Source: Gammaproteobacteria bacterium
GTDB taxonomy: Bacteria; Pseudomonadota; Gammaproteobacteria; GCA-001735895
Reading direction: 5' to 3'
NCBI GenBank assembly: GCA_024225395.1
Contig: JAAEMR010000257.1
Location: 1 to 64,000 of the forward strand
DNA: 64,000 nucleotides
Below are positions 40,512-50,349 of the stretch, piece after piece. The position numbers and the translations under genes were made by a program. Every line of letters starts with the position of its first letter. Position 1 is the first letter of the stretch. Below the pieces are notes generated by a model, which saw nothing but the letters and a program-made list of their open reading frames with translations, was not told the origin of the DNA and made no database searches.

Positions 40512-42449
40512 TTACTTCTTATCGTCTTTAACTTCTTCAAATTCAGCATCAACGACATCGTCATCAGCATTGTTTGCTGCACCGGCATCATCACCTGCGG
40601 GGGCACCTTCAGCACCTGCCTGTTCACCGGGATTTGCAGCATAAGCTTTTTCTGCCAACTTGCCAGAAGCTTCAGCCAGAGTTTTAGTCTTAGCTTCAAT
40701 CTCTTCTTTATCAGTGCCTTCAAGCGCTTTCTTCAAGTCAGCAGTCGCTGATTCAATCGCTTCTTTATCGGCAGCTTCTACCTGGTCACCGAGGTCTGAT
40801 AATGATTTTTCAGTTGCATGAATCATCGCGTCAGCCTGGTTGCGAACCTCAACAAGCTCACGAACTTTACGATCTTCATCAGCATGAGCCTCAGCATCCT
40901 TGATCATATTCTCAACTTCATCATCGGATAAACCGCTGGATGCCTTGATCACAATCTTTTGCTCTTTACCGGTAGCTTTGTCTTTTGCCGATACGTGCAA
41001 GATGCCATTCGCATCAATATCAAAAGTTACTTCAACCTGAGGTACACCACGTGGAGCCGGTGGTATATCTGACAGATCAAATCGACCTAAAGATTTGTTA
41101 GCAGTTGCAACTTCACGCTCACCTTGCAATACATGTACGGTAACTGCTGTCTGGTTATCTTCAGCCGTAGAAAAAGTTTGCGCGGCCTTGGTTGGAATGG
41201 TTGTATTCTTATCGATCAGCTTGGTCATAACACCACCCAGCGTTTCGATACCCAGAGATAATGGCGTTACATCCAGTAATAAGACGTTTTTAACATCTCC
41301 ACCTAAAACACCACCCTGGATTGCTGCACCCGAAGCAACGGCTTCATCAGGGTTAACATCTCTACGAGGGTCTTTACCAAAGAAGTCTTTAACCACTTCC
41401 TGGACCTTAGGCATACGAGTTTGACCACCGACCAGAATAACGTCATTAATTTCTGAAACTGATAAACCGGCGTCTTCAAGCGCAGTTTTTAATGGCTCGA
41501 TAGTACGTGCAACCAGGTCATCTACCAGAGATTCGAGTTTGGCACGAGTAATCTTAAGATTAAGGTGCTTTGGTCCAGAGGCATCAGCTGTAATGTAAGG
41601 TAAATTTACATCAGTCTGAGTGCTTGATGACAATTCAATTTTGGCTTTTTCAGCAGCTTCTTTCAAACGTTGCATCGCCAGGGGGTCACCACGTAAATCC
41701 ATGCCCTGCTCTTTTTTGAACTCATCAGCAAGATAATCGATCAGACGGAAGTCAAAATCTTCACCACCGAGGAATGTATCACCATTGGTTGAAAGTACTT
41801 CAAACTGATGCTCACCATCAATTTCAGCAACCTCAATGATAGAGATATCGAAAGTACCACCACCCAGATCGTAAACAGCCAGGGTTTTATCACCGGTAGC
41901 TTTATCCATTCCATAGGCCAGTGCGGCAGCAGTTGGCTCATTGATAATACGTTTTACATCAAGGCCGGCAATTTTACCGGCATCTTTAGTCGCCTGACGC
42001 TGCGAGTCATTGAAATATGCAGGTACGGTAATAACCGCTTCAGTCACTTCTTCACCCAGGTAATCCTCAGCCGATTTTTTCATCTTCTGCAAAACACGAG
42101 CTGAGACTTCAGGAGGAGCCATTTTCTTAGTCTTGGCTTCAACCCATGCATCACCGTTATCAGCTTTTAATATAGTGTACGGCACCAGATCAATATCTTT
42201 CTGAACTGCTTTCTCTTCAAAACGACGACCGATCAAACGTTTTACCGCGTACAGTGTATCGTTAGGGTTTGTGACAGCCTGACGTTTGGCAGGTTGACCG
42301 ACCAGCACCTGATCATCATCCGTGAATGCAACAATAGAAGGAGTGGTGCGATCGCCTTCTGAATTTTCTATAACCTTGGGTGCGTCACCTTCCATGACAG
42401 ATACGCATGAGTTGGTTGTACCCAGGTCAATACCAATAATTCTACCCAT
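40512..42449 (-). CDS. dnaK: Chaperone DnaK
   Basis: The 645-aa Hsp70 chaperone. It starts [20 protein letters not shown] with the phosphate 1 loop. [15 protein letters not shown] (phosphate 2), [14 protein letters not shown] (adenosine) and the linker [22 protein letters not shown] are all standard. The lid ends in an Ala/Gly/Asp-rich tail and the EEV-like acidic ending [13 protein letters not shown]. Upstream lie a sigma-32-type promoter and, beyond it, the terminator that ends the grpE transcript, so dnaK is heat-induced from its own start. Confidence 0.99.
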   Translation of the reverse strand: MGRIIGIDLGTTNSCVSVMEGDAPKVIENSEGDRTTPSIVAFTDDDQVLVGQPAKRQAVTNPNDTLYAVKRLIGRRFEEKAVQKDIDLVPYTILKADNGDAWVEAKTKKMAPPEVSARVLQKMKKSAEDYLGEEVTEAVITVPAYFNDSQRQATKDAGKIAGLDVKRIINEPTAAALAYGMDKATGDKTLAVYDLGGGTFDISIIEVAEIDGEHQFEVLSTNGDTFLGGEDFDFRLIDYLADEFKKEQGMDLRGDPLAMQRLKEAAEKAKIELSSSTQTDVNLPYITADASGPKHLNLKITRAKLESLVDDLVARTIEPLKTALEDAGLSVSEINDVILVGGQTRMPKVQEVVKDFFGKDPRRDVNPDEAVASGAAIQGGVLGGDVKNVLLLDVTPLSLGIETLGGVMTKLIDKNTTIPTKAAQTFSTAEDNQTAVTVHVLQGEREVATANKSLGRFDLSDIPPAPRGVPQVEVTFDIDANGILHVSAKDKATGKEQKIVIKASSGLSDDEVENMIKDAEAHADEDRKVRELVEVRNQADAMIHATEKSLSDLGDQVEAADKEAIESATADLKKALEGTDKEEIEAKTKTLAEASGKLAEKAYAANPGEQAGAEGAPAGDDAGAANNADDDVVDAEFEEVKDDKK

Positions 42450-42490
42450 AATAAATCTCCAAATTTCTATAAATATTTAACTTGTACCAG

Positions 42491-42520
42491 AAGTAGGGTC
42501 TTTTTCTCTGCTTTCAAGGG
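42491..42520 (-). promoter_or_regulatory. Sigma-32 heat-shock promoter of dnaK
   Basis: On the minus strand CCCTTGAAA (-35; core 42512-42518) and CCCTACTT (-10; 42491-42498) are separated by 13 bases, closely matching CTTGAAA-N11-14-CCCCATNT. It lies about 45-70 bases upstream of the dnaK ATG. I see no CIRCE element. Confidence 0.8.
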
Positions 42521-42590
42521 CTTAGTAAAGAAGTTTTGTAAAATTTAAGTTTTCTCTGGTTTTGAACCTGTTTACAACACTTCCAGTAAA

Positions 42591-42625
42591 CAAAAAAGCG
42601 CTACTCAAAAACTGAATAGCGCTTT
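42591..42625 (-). terminator. Terminator after grpE
   Basis: A 9-bp stem (AAAGCGCTA / TAGCGCTTT, 13-base loop) runs into a T-run on the minus strand. It lies between grpE and the dnaK promoter and ends the hrcA-grpE transcript. Confidence 0.85.
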
Positions 42626-42661
42626 ACTTAAATCTTAAAATTACAGCTGTGCTGGCAGTGG

Positions 42662-43252
42662 TTATGAACTTTTAGCCCTGGAAACCACAACCATTGCAGG
42701 ACGAATCAAACGGTCATTTAACAAATAACCTTTTTGCATAACTGCCATAACGGTATTTGGATCTGATTCATCACTTTCCATCATGCTCATCGCCTGGTGT
42801 AACTCAGGGTTAAACTTTTCCCCCAGAGGATCGACCGATGTTATGCCATTCTTTTCCAGAGTTTTTTGAAACAGATCCAGCGTCATGGAAATACCTTCTT
42901 TAATGGAATCAATATTAGCATTTTCAGCTTCAGCCGCGCTCATTCCCATTTCCATACTGTCAGAAACAGGTAACAGGGCTTCTGCAAAGTTTTTAACCGC
43001 AAATTTATGCGCATTTTCAATGTCTCTTTGAGCACGTTTACGATTGTTTTCCATTTCAGCATTGAGACGCATAATCTGATCCCAGTAATCCTTGATAGTG
43101 ACCTGAGCCTTGGCAAGTTCTACTGCAGCATCATTTTCATCCGTGCTATCCTCATCATCGACCAGATCATTGATTTCTTCTACACCTTCTGGTTGCCTGG
43201 TTTCTCCAGCTTCCAGTGGTTCCTGTTCAGGTGCATTTGGCTCAGATGTCAT
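42662..43252 (-). CDS. grpE: Nucleotide exchange factor GrpE
   Basis: GrpE releases ADP from DnaK. The 196-aa protein has an acidic, disordered N-terminus (QEPLEAGETRQPEGVEEI), a long coiled-coil helix (NAEMENNRKRAQRDIENAHK) and the C-terminal beta domain (FNPELHQAMSMMES, GYLLNDRLIRPAMVVVS). It follows hrcA by about 53 bases on the same strand, and a terminator follows before dnaK. Confidence 0.97.
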   Translation of the reverse strand: MTSEPNAPEQEPLEAGETRQPEGVEEINDLVDDEDSTDENDAAVELAKAQVTIKDYWDQIMRLNAEMENNRKRAQRDIENAHKFAVKNFAEALLPVSDSMEMGMSAAEAENANIDSIKEGISMTLDLFQKTLEKNGITSVDPLGEKFNPELHQAMSMMESDESDPNTVMAVMQKGYLLNDRLIRPAMVVVSRAKSS

Positions 43253-43305
43253 GTTTATTCTCCATTGTAAGGATCAATTAAAAAATATTGGCAAATAGGT
43301 ATGGA

Positions 43306-44349
43306 TTATTTTTGGGTATTCAAGGCTGAACTTAATAATCTTGCGGTTAAATCTACGGCAGGAATAACTTTATCGTATGCAATTCGAGTTGGGCCAATTA
43401 CCCCTAGCACACCAACCACATCATCTCCAAGGCTATAGGGCGCTCCGATAACGGTACAATCACTAAGAACTTTATACCCTGACTCACTACCAATGAAGAT
43501 TTGCACTCCTTCGGTATCAGAGCAACCATCCAGGATATGCAACAGATCTCTCTTCTGATTAAAGGTATCGAAAATATCTCTTAATTTATTAATATCCGAC
43601 AATTCGGCAAATTGCAGCAAATTTGATTCTCCCGCCGTTAACAGTGAATCATGAGTGTTTTCATTTTCACAGACCGAACCCATCACATCCAGTACAGAAT
43701 TCATGATGTTATTCACATCATCTTTATGCTGTTTGAGCTCCTGTTGTAATTTCTTTTTAGCCGCATTAAAACCAGACCCGATTAAATAACGGCTTAATAA
43801 TTTTTCCGCTTCGGTTAATTCAAGATCCGTATAATCTCGATCCACCTGAATCACTTTGTTATGCACCTGATCAGAATTGACCACCATAATCACCAGAATA
43901 CGGCGTTCAGTTAATTTCATGAATTCAATATGGCGAACATTAACCCTGGCTGGACGTGACACACTGATAAGCCCGGTTAACTGAGTCATTTGCGACAAAA
44001 TGCCCGTTGCACTCTGAATTAAATCATTACTGGTTTTATCAACACTGAAAGTATCACTCAAAGTTTGCTCGGCAGACTTTCCTAAATCCCTGACTTCCAA
44101 TAAACTATCGATGAAAAATCGGTAACCAGCCTGAGTTGGAACTCGACCCGCAGAAGTATGTGGTGAGTCCACCAGACCCAGTTTTTCAAGGTTATGCATG
44201 ATATTGCGAATTGTCGCTGAACTAACATCAATTCCTGATTGCTGAGCCAGGCTTTTAGAGCCAACCGGTTGTCCATCTTTAGTGTAGGATTGAATCAGCT
44301 GCCTGAATAGAATTTGTGCACGTTCATCGAGTTCGTATTTTTCAGACAT
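43306..44349 (-). CDS. hrcA: Heat-shock repressor HrcA
   Basis: A 347-aa repressor that in many bacteria binds CIRCE operators at groE or dnaK. The N-terminal winged helix has LFRQLIQSYTKDGQPVGSKS and ATIRNIMHNLEKLGLV, and the C-terminus ends VIGPTRIAYDKVIPAVD, both typical. It is the first gene of hrcA-grpE, divergent from nadK. No CIRCE was seen in front of hrcA, grpE or dnaK, so its targets probably lie elsewhere (for example groES). Confidence 0.96.
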   Translation of the reverse strand: MSEKYELDERAQILFRQLIQSYTKDGQPVGSKSLAQQSGIDVSSATIRNIMHNLEKLGLVDSPHTSAGRVPTQAGYRFFIDSLLEVRDLGKSAEQTLSDTFSVDKTSNDLIQSATGILSQMTQLTGLISVSRPARVNVRHIEFMKLTERRILVIMVVNSDQVHNKVIQVDRDYTDLELTEAEKLLSRYLIGSGFNAAKKKLQQELKQHKDDVNNIMNSVLDVMGSVCENENTHDSLLTAGESNLLQFAELSDINKLRDIFDTFNQKRDLLHILDGCSDTEGVQIFIGSESGYKVLSDCTVIGAPYSLGDDVVGVLGVIGPTRIAYDKVIPAVDLTARLLSSALNTQK

Positions 44350-44420
44350 TAGCGGTTAAATCATAGTGATATAAATAATATTAAGAATTGTAAACTGAAT
44401 TATCTGTCTGTAAAGAGCCC

Positions 44421-45293
44421 ATGATCAAGACTGCATTTAAAACCATTGGATTAATAATCCGCCAGGACAGCATTTCTCATCAGAGTGAAATTCAAACCAT
44501 CTGTAAATCTTTATCCCGACATGCAGATTTACTGATCCATTACCTGGATGATCAAATTATAACCAAAGAATACACACAGGTTAGTCTGCAACAAATGGGG
44601 CAACAGGCTGACCTTGCTGTGTCTGTCGGAGGTGATGGCACTATATTGAAGGCTGCACGTCATCTGGTCGATTTTGGCATTCCACTGTTTGGTATTAACC
44701 TGGGACGCCTGGGTTTCCTGGCGGATGTAACCATGGCTGAGCTTGACAAACACCTGGATGACATTTTCAAAGGCGACTACAGCGTTGAAAAACGTTTCCT
44801 GCTTGAAGGTGCCATTCAAATGCAGGACAGTGAAACGATTCATCACATCGCACTCAATGACATCATTTTGCACAGTCATCAATCCATTAGCATGATAGAG
44901 TTTGAGGTTTTCTCAAATAACCAGCTAATTAATAAACAACGTGCTGACGGTTTGATTGTTTCAACACCTACCGGTTCAACTGCCTATTCATTATCGGGAG
45001 GCGGCCCCATCATGCATCCTGGAGTGGATACCATCGCACTGGTTCCCATCTGTCCACACACCTTGAGTAACCGCCCTATTGTTTTACCGGCCAACCAGCA
45101 AATTGAAATCAGGTTAAGCCAGACTGATATGGTGGGGCAAATCAGTTTCGATGGCGCAACCCAGGCAATCATAAAATATGGAGACAGTGTTCAGGTAAAA
45201 CGTTACCCGAAAGAAATCACCCTGTTGCATCCTGCTAATTATGATTACTTTCAAATCTTAAGAGCCAAACTCAAATGGAGTAATCAACCCTGA
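44421..45293 (+). CDS. nadK: NAD kinase NadK
   Basis: NAD kinase phosphorylates NAD+ to NADP+. The 290-aa sequence has the GGDGT motif (SVGGDGTILKAARHL), the conserved NLGRLGFLAD, and STPTGSTAYSLSGGGPI. It is transcribed divergently from hrcA with a 71-bp gap, and its stop overlaps the recN start by one base (TGATG), giving coupled translation. This hrcA/nadK/recN arrangement is frequent in gammaproteobacteria. Confidence 0.97.
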   Translation: MIKTAFKTIGLIIRQDSISHQSEIQTICKSLSRHADLLIHYLDDQIITKEYTQVSLQQMGQQADLAVSVGGDGTILKAARHLVDFGIPLFGINLGRLGFLADVTMAELDKHLDDIFKGDYSVEKRFLLEGAIQMQDSETIHHIALNDIILHSHQSISMIEFEVFSNNQLINKQRADGLIVSTPTGSTAYSLSGGGPIMHPGVDTIALVPICPHTLSNRPIVLPANQQIEIRLSQTDMVGQISFDGATQAIIKYGDSVQVKRYPKEITLLHPANYDYFQILRAKLKWSNQP

Positions 45294-46978
45294 TGTTAGA
45301 GTCTATAGTGATCAGTAATTTTGCGATTATTGATCGTGTTCACATTGAATTTAATAAGGGCATGACCGCACTCACCGGTGAAACGGGAGCCGGTAAATCG
45401 ATCCTGCTGGATGCCATTCAACTGGTATTAGGTGACAGAGCTGATAGCGATTGCGTCAAGGCAGGCAGTGACAAAGCTGATATAAGCGTTAGTTTTGATA
45501 CCACTCAACATGTGGAAGCACAGCAATGGTTAGAGCAATTTGAACTGGCTGATGCCGATGAATGTCTATTACGCCGCGTAGTTCAGGCGAGCGGGCGCAG
45601 CAAAGCTTTTATCAATGGATCACCCGTGACACTAACCCAGTTGAAAGCGCTGGGAGAAAAACTGGTCGATGTTCATGGACAGCATGAGCATCAATCTTTA
45701 CAAAAAAAGTCGGTACAACGTCAATTACTGGATGCATCATTGCCCGACTCAAGCCTGCTTAAGGAGACTCAAACAAAGTTCAGTGAGTGGAATGCATTAA
45801 AAAAACAGCAGCAACAGGTGCAGGATCAATCGCTGGAAAAAGAACAGCGCATAGATTTACTCAAACTTTACACTCAGGAATTTGAAGAGTTATCACTGCA
45901 GGATAATGAAGTCATATCATTACAGGAAGAATACAGTCGTCTTTCCCATGCAGGTCAGATCATCGAAACTTCATCGTCAGTATTATCATCTTTATTCGAA
46001 AATGACGACACAAATATCCAGCAACAATTGTCTCATTGCGTACAACAAATGGAGTCTTTAAAGAATTTAGATGCAAGCTTGAACGACACCACCGACATGG
46101 TTAAAAGTGCATTAATTCAGATACAGGAAGCTTCTTCTGAATTGCGCAATTACCAGGATAATATCGACATTGACCCAAACCGGCTGGACTGGCTGAATAA
46201 CCGCCTGAGTCAAACCCAGGGCCTGGCAAGAAAACATCAAATCGGTGTTGAAGAACTGGTAAATTATGCAGCTTCTTTAAAACAGGAACTGAATTTACTG
46301 CTACTCGATGAAGAGGATGTGGAAAAACTTCAGCAACAACTTGAACAGGCCGCAGAAAAATACCTGGTCACTGCAAAAAAACTATCTGAGTTACGTTCAA
46401 ACACTGCAATGACATTATCCGGGCAAATCACTGAAGTTATGCAAACTTTGGGCATGCAGGGTGGTCAATTTGAAATTCAGGTACAGAACCTGCAACTTCA
46501 AAGCCAGTCAGATACACCCACCTTTACAAATTATGGTATCGACCAGATTCAATTCATGGTCAGCGCTAATCCCGGGCAGTCAGTTAAAGCATTAAACAAG
46601 GTCGCATCGGGCGGTGAATTATCGCGCATTAGTCTCGCCATCCAGGTAATTTTAAGTGAATCAAGTCCGATCCCCACATTAATATTCGATGAAGTCGATA
46701 GTGGTATTGGTGGAGGTATAGCTGAAATAGTAGGTCGTAAACTTCGCCAGATAGCCGCTAACCGGCAGGTATTTTGCGTCACCCACCTGCCCCAGGTCGC
46801 TTCACAGGCCCATCAACACCTTCAGGTCAACAAAACCAAAACCGATATTGAAACCAGCACCGATGTAGTAAACCTGGATCAAAATCAACGACTGGAAGAA
46901 ATAGCCCGCATGTTAGGCGGCATGACCATCACCGATCAAACAAGAGCTCATGCTCAGGAAATGATTAATAACGTTTAA
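45293..46978 (+). CDS. recN: DNA repair protein RecN
   Basis: RecN is an SMC-like ATPase for double-strand break repair. It has 561 aa, Walker A TGETGAGKSILLDAIQL near residue 29, a long central coiled coil (about residues 160-370, rich in Gln/Glu/Leu), and a C-terminal half with the signature KVASGGELSRISLAIQVIL and Walker B LIFDEVDSGIGGGIAE. It is slightly longer than the 553-aa E. coli protein. A LexA box is not obvious upstream because it is coupled to nadK. Confidence 0.97.
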   Translation: MLESIVISNFAIIDRVHIEFNKGMTALTGETGAGKSILLDAIQLVLGDRADSDCVKAGSDKADISVSFDTTQHVEAQQWLEQFELADADECLLRRVVQASGRSKAFINGSPVTLTQLKALGEKLVDVHGQHEHQSLQKKSVQRQLLDASLPDSSLLKETQTKFSEWNALKKQQQQVQDQSLEKEQRIDLLKLYTQEFEELSLQDNEVISLQEEYSRLSHAGQIIETSSSVLSSLFENDDTNIQQQLSHCVQQMESLKNLDASLNDTTDMVKSALIQIQEASSELRNYQDNIDIDPNRLDWLNNRLSQTQGLARKHQIGVEELVNYAASLKQELNLLLLDEEDVEKLQQQLEQAAEKYLVTAKKLSELRSNTAMTLSGQITEVMQTLGMQGGQFEIQVQNLQLQSQSDTPTFTNYGIDQIQFMVSANPGQSVKALNKVASGGELSRISLAIQVILSESSPIPTLIFDEVDSGIGGGIAEIVGRKLRQIAANRQVFCVTHLPQVASQAHQHLQVNKTKTDIETSTDVVNLDQNQRLEEIARMLGGMTITDQTRAHAQEMINNV

Positions 46979-46985
46979 AAGATTT

Positions 46986-47147
46986 GAACCGCGAGGACAC
47001 GAAGATACGCAGAGGTTTTTGGTTTGGTGCTGTTGGTAATACCTGTTTTTAAATTGATAATTTCTGGTAGGCTGTCGATAAATTAAATTCAGAAACTGCT
47101 GAATAACTTAACCCGTTCTCCTTTGCGTACCTCTGCGTCCTCTGTGG
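46986..47147. repeat. Related inverted-repeat element, copy D (CGCAGAGG type)
   Basis: The left arm (46986-47015) reads GAACCGCGAGGACACGAAGA and continues TACGCAGAGG. The right arm (47118-47147) on the opposite strand gives ACCACAGAGGACGCAGAGGT followed by ACGCAAAGG. Size and design agree with copies A-C, but the repeated unit is mostly CGCAGAGG. It lies between the convergent recN and fur genes. Confidence 0.7.
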
Positions 47148-47157
47148 TAAACAGGTT

Positions 47158-47565
47158 TTAGGTTTTATCATCAAATTCACCATACAGGATCATAGTATGA
47201 TCACTGATGGTGAAGCCATATTCAGCGGCTATTTCTCTTTGTCTTTTCTCGATAATTTCATCATAAAACTCAACAACTCTACCGGTTTTAATATCCACCA
47301 GGTGGTCATGATGCTCTCCGTCATTAAGTTCGAAAATGGCATGTCCACCTTCAAAATGATGTCGAGTGACCAGCCCGGCAGCTTCAAACTGGGTTAGCAC
47401 ACGATAAACAGTCGCCAATGCAATATCTTCACCAGCATCCAGCAGCATTTTATAAATATCTTCAGCCTTCAAGTGGCGTTCACCATTATTTTCCAGCAAA
47501 TCCAGTATCTTCATTCTGGGTAAGGTAATTTTCAGACCTGCTTTTTTAATATCCGAGGATTCCAT
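47158..47565 (-). CDS. fur: Ferric uptake regulator Fur
   Basis: A 135-aa iron-responsive repressor. The N-terminal winged helix contains GLKITLPRMKILDLLENNGERHLKAEDIY and LATVYRVLTQFEAAGLVTRH; the metal site is HHDHLVDIKTGRVVEFYDEIIEKRQREIAAEYGF. The CxxC of E. coli Fur (LICLDCGKV) is replaced by LVDIKTGRV, as in Pseudomonas-type Fur, so the structural zinc site differs. The divergent neighbour is bamE, a common gammaproteobacterial arrangement. Confidence 0.95.
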   Translation of the reverse strand: MESSDIKKAGLKITLPRMKILDLLENNGERHLKAEDIYKMLLDAGEDIALATVYRVLTQFEAAGLVTRHHFEGGHAIFELNDGEHHDHLVDIKTGRVVEFYDEIIEKRQREIAAEYGFTISDHTMILYGEFDDKT

Positions 47566-47662
47566 ATTAATCTCAATTATTGGGGTTACTAGCGTTGCTG
47601 TTTGATGATTAGCAAAGTATCATCATCCGCCTGTTAAATAGAACTAAATTCATCAGAACATT

Positions 47663-47971
47663 ATGCGCATCAGACTACTTCTCTTAGTTGGATTTTTGAT
47701 TATAACATTACAGGCCTGTATTTACCGAATGGATATACCACAGGGAAATCAAATTGACCCGAAGAAATTAGAGCAATTAAAAACCGGTATGACTAAAAGT
47801 CAGGTAGAGTTTTTACTCGGAAGCGCCGCAATCAATGATCATTATCATGCCAATCAGGCACATTATGTGTATTACCGTTATAACGGAAAAGATCAAACCA
47901 CAGAACTGAAAAAGATGATATTAACCTATGATGCTGATGTGCTGGTAAATATTGAAGGAGATCTAAATTAA
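47663..47971 (+). CDS. bamE: Outer-membrane assembly lipoprotein BamE
   Basis: A 102-aa lipoprotein of the SmpA/OmlA family, part of the BAM complex that inserts beta-barrel proteins. The signal LLLVGFLIITLQACIYRMD carries a lipobox ending in Cys19. The conserved QGNQIDPKKLEQLKTGMTKSQVEFLLGSA is diagnostic. It diverges from fur across 97 bp and converges on the rnfH gene. Confidence 0.93.
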   Translation: MRIRLLLLVGFLIITLQACIYRMDIPQGNQIDPKKLEQLKTGMTKSQVEFLLGSAAINDHYHANQAHYVYYRYNGKDQTTELKKMILTYDADVLVNIEGDLN

Positions 47972-47976
47972 AACAT

Positions 47977-48330
47977 TTAGCCAGATGCTTTAACATCGGC
48001 TTTAGCAGCTTTACCTTCGTCTTTACCACCACCCTTTTTCATTCGCATACCTTCTGCTGCACGCCTCTTTCGCACTTCCTTGGGATCAGCTAACAGGGGT
48101 CTATAAATTTCTATCCGGTCACCATTGCACAGTTCATGATCGGGACGAATAGCCTTGCCAAAAATACCGATATCACAGGTTTGTTTATCAATTTCAGGAA
48201 AATAAGTCTCAATGTCAGATTGCAGAACAACGTCTCTCGGAGTGGAATCAGAAGCAACCTGTAACTCCAGGATCACCTGTTGCTCAGGTGTGGCATAGGC
48301 AATTTCAATATGTAGGTTTTCAGTTTCCAT
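47977..48330 (-). CDS. rnfH: RnfH-family ubiquitin-like protein
   Basis: A beta-grasp protein of the RnfH family (about 100 aa). I chose the ATG at 48330 (117 aa, METENLHIEIAYATPEQQ), which begins right before the first strand and lies after the ratA stop; a further upstream ATG at 48381 overlaps ratA. Other family segments are VASDSTPRDVVLQSDI, DIGIFGKAI and GDRIEIYRPLLADPKEVRKRRA. The C-terminus is a lysine/glycine-rich tail. It is paired with ratA; function is unknown apart from the rnf link in some genomes. Confidence 0.9.
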   Translation of the reverse strand: METENLHIEIAYATPEQQVILELQVASDSTPRDVVLQSDIETYFPEIDKQTCDIGIFGKAIRPDHELCNGDRIEIYRPLLADPKEVRKRRAAEGMRMKKGGGKDEGKAAKADVKASG

Positions 48331-48337
48331 ATGTATT

Positions 48338-48772
48338 CTATTTTTTGTAAATTTGATGAGCACGCTGACAAAAAGCATCAACTAGAGAATCGGCTATCTG
48401 GGTAAAAACAGGCCCGATCAACAGACTGACAATTCGGCTTGAAAACTCAAAATCCAGGTGTAATTCAATTTTACTGGCCTGTTCTGATAACTGGGTGAAA
48501 ATCCAGTCACCGGATAAACTTTTAAACGGACCGTCAATTAATTGCATATGAATAATTTCATTAGCCGTCAGCGTATTTTGAGTACTAAAACTATGGTTTA
48601 ACTTTCCCTTTTTCATCAGTATGGATGCTTCCATACTGGTCTCGGACATACTGAGTACTTTACTGCTGGCACACCAGGGTAAAAAATCAGGATATTTCTC
48701 CACCGAATTTACAATATCGTACATTTGTGCAGCAGTAAAAGGCATTAGAGCACTTCGATTGATTTTTGCCAT
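48338..48772 (-). CDS. ratA: RatA/YfjG-family START-like protein
   Basis: A 144-aa SRPBCC/START-fold protein. The N-terminus AKINRSALMPFTAAQMYDIVNSVEKYPDFLPWC is highly characteristic of RatA, named in E. coli as an inhibitor of 70S association and also related to the COQ10 coenzyme-Q-binding proteins. It has no signal peptide. It sits just upstream of rnfH (stop seven bases before the chosen rnfH start), as in many gammaproteobacteria. The natural role may be ubiquinone binding rather than toxicity. Confidence 0.92.
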   Translation of the reverse strand: MAKINRSALMPFTAAQMYDIVNSVEKYPDFLPWCASSKVLSMSETSMEASILMKKGKLNHSFSTQNTLTANEIIHMQLIDGPFKSLSGDWIFTQLSEQASKIELHLDFEFSSRIVSLLIGPVFTQIADSLVDAFCQRAHQIYKK

Positions 48773-48814
48773 GCTAGTGCTCCATCAACATAATAAATGC
48801 GAGTTCAGAAATGT

Positions 48815-50236
48815 TCATGCTGAAGGAGCACCGCTCACTAAACCCAATGCCGAGAGAAAGACGATAAAAACCAGTATTGGCGTAATATAACGAATAGTAA
48901 AATTCCACAATTCAAAGATTTTTCTGTTAGGCAAATCCAAAGCTTCATAACTCACACTTCTGGGTAAAATCCAGCCGACAAACAGCGCTATACAAAGTGC
49001 AACCAATGGCTGAATAATATGACTGGACAGGTAAATAATAGCATCGTGAAATCCAGCCTGATTCACCACACGATAGGCGTCATCACCAAAATACAGCGTC
49101 ATGGTAAAACCCGAGTCATTCCACTGGCTATAGGAAAAGATAGTGCCCAGTCCAAATATCCACACCGCCAGTCCAATTTGAGTCGCAGCCTGAATCCGCG
49201 TCCGGTTAAATTTTAATTTATAACCAGTAATCAAGGCTTCAAGAACAGCTACCGCAGTAGTGACAGCAGCCAGGGTTAGTAACAGATAAAATAAAGCTCC
49301 GAATAAACTACCGTATTCAAAAGAGCCAAAAATAACTGGCAAAACCCTGAACGCCAGTTCATCGTCAAGAGCCGGTGTGAGATTGGCTGAAAAGACCAGC
49401 GCATTAATGGCCAGGCCGGTAAAAATTGAAAATAATAAATCAATGACTATTATCTGAGCAGACACATAACCAATTGACACTTCCTCATCGAGGTAAGAGC
49501 CATAGATTACCATGACACCCAAACCGAGTACCAATGTATAAAAAGCTCGCTGCAGCGCCAGCAAGGGCATATCAGAATCAATTCGTGACAGGTCCGGATA
49601 CAAAATATAGTTAATACTATCAACCATGCCCGATGAGTAAAAAGCGTAAACCAGTCCAATCAGCAATAAAATGGCCATGGTTGGCACAACAATGATAAAA
49701 ATCCTTTCCAGACCTTTTTTAAGGCCTTGAGAACCAATAGAAATAATCAATATGACAAAAAGTGTGTGCCACAACATCATTGATTCTGAATTGGCTCGAA
49801 AGTTTTTGAACAGCGCAGTCACACCATCATGCGTTGCTCCAGAATAAACACCCAGACCTGTTTTAACAAAATAAGCCAGTGACCAGCCGGAAACCACACT
49901 GTAAGAAGATAGAATTAGAAATCCTGCGAGCAGAGCCAATATGCCAACAACTCGCCAGTAAATGGATGCATTATGCTCTGCAGCTAAACTATTGAGTCCG
50001 TCTACCAGGTTTTTGCGTGTCAGACGACCCAGCATGAATTCACTCATTAACAGGGGTAAACCCAGTAGAACCAGGAAGAAAGAGTAAAACAGTAAAAAAG
50101 CCCCTCCTCCATTTTCTCCAGCCATCACTGGAAAGGTAAGAAAATCCTTAAGACTCAGTGTAGCCCCTACAGAAATCACAATAAATGTGGTCTGATTTTT
50201 CCATAGGAAATTTGTGTTGTTATTATTAGTTTCCAT
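48815..50236 (-). CDS. Neurotransmitter:sodium symporter (NSS) family transporter
   Basis: A 473-aa inner-membrane protein with about 11-12 hydrophobic segments. The beginning, FLTFPVMAGENGGGAFLLFYSFFLVLLGLPLLMSEFMLGR, is the TM1-TM2 signature of the SNF/NSS family of LeuT-fold transporters, which carry amino acids or compatible solutes with sodium. FSIFTGLAINALVF and LFGALFYLLLTLAAVTTAVAVLEAL fit TM7-TM8. The substrate cannot be read from sequence. It is a single gene. Confidence 0.9.
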   Translation of the reverse strand: METNNNNTNFLWKNQTTFIVISVGATLSLKDFLTFPVMAGENGGGAFLLFYSFFLVLLGLPLLMSEFMLGRLTRKNLVDGLNSLAAEHNASIYWRVVGILALLAGFLILSSYSVVSGWSLAYFVKTGLGVYSGATHDGVTALFKNFRANSESMMLWHTLFVILIISIGSQGLKKGLERIFIIVVPTMAILLLIGLVYAFYSSGMVDSINYILYPDLSRIDSDMPLLALQRAFYTLVLGLGVMVIYGSYLDEEVSIGYVSAQIIVIDLLFSIFTGLAINALVFSANLTPALDDELAFRVLPVIFGSFEYGSLFGALFYLLLTLAAVTTAVAVLEALITGYKLKFNRTRIQAATQIGLAVWIFGLGTIFSYSQWNDSGFTMTLYFGDDAYRVVNQAGFHDAIIYLSSHIIQPLVALCIALFVGWILPRSVSYEALDLPNRKIFELWNFTIRYITPILVFIVFLSALGLVSGAPSA

Positions 50237-50349
50237 AAAACAGTAAAGTTAAGCAGGAAGAGTCATTATCCCAATCAAGGCTACCAGAGTAAACAGCACA
50301 ACTATAAAATTACAGTTTTTAGCTGTTTTTCATTGCTTTATGTTTCTGG

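Noticed and set aside
42450-44420. CIRCE operator for HrcA
   Set aside because: I looked for TTAGCACTC-N9-GAGTGCTAA in front of hrcA, grpE and dnaK and saw no acceptable match.
47566-47662. Fur box between fur and bamE
   Set aside because: Only short ATCATC/GATGAT matches are present, too weak for a 19-bp Fur box.
48338-48772. RatA read as half of a toxin-antitoxin pair with the neighbouring rnfH
   Set aside because: The two are a widespread conserved housekeeping-type pair (START-like protein and ubiquitin-like protein), and nothing in the sequence suggests a mobile toxin-antitoxin module.
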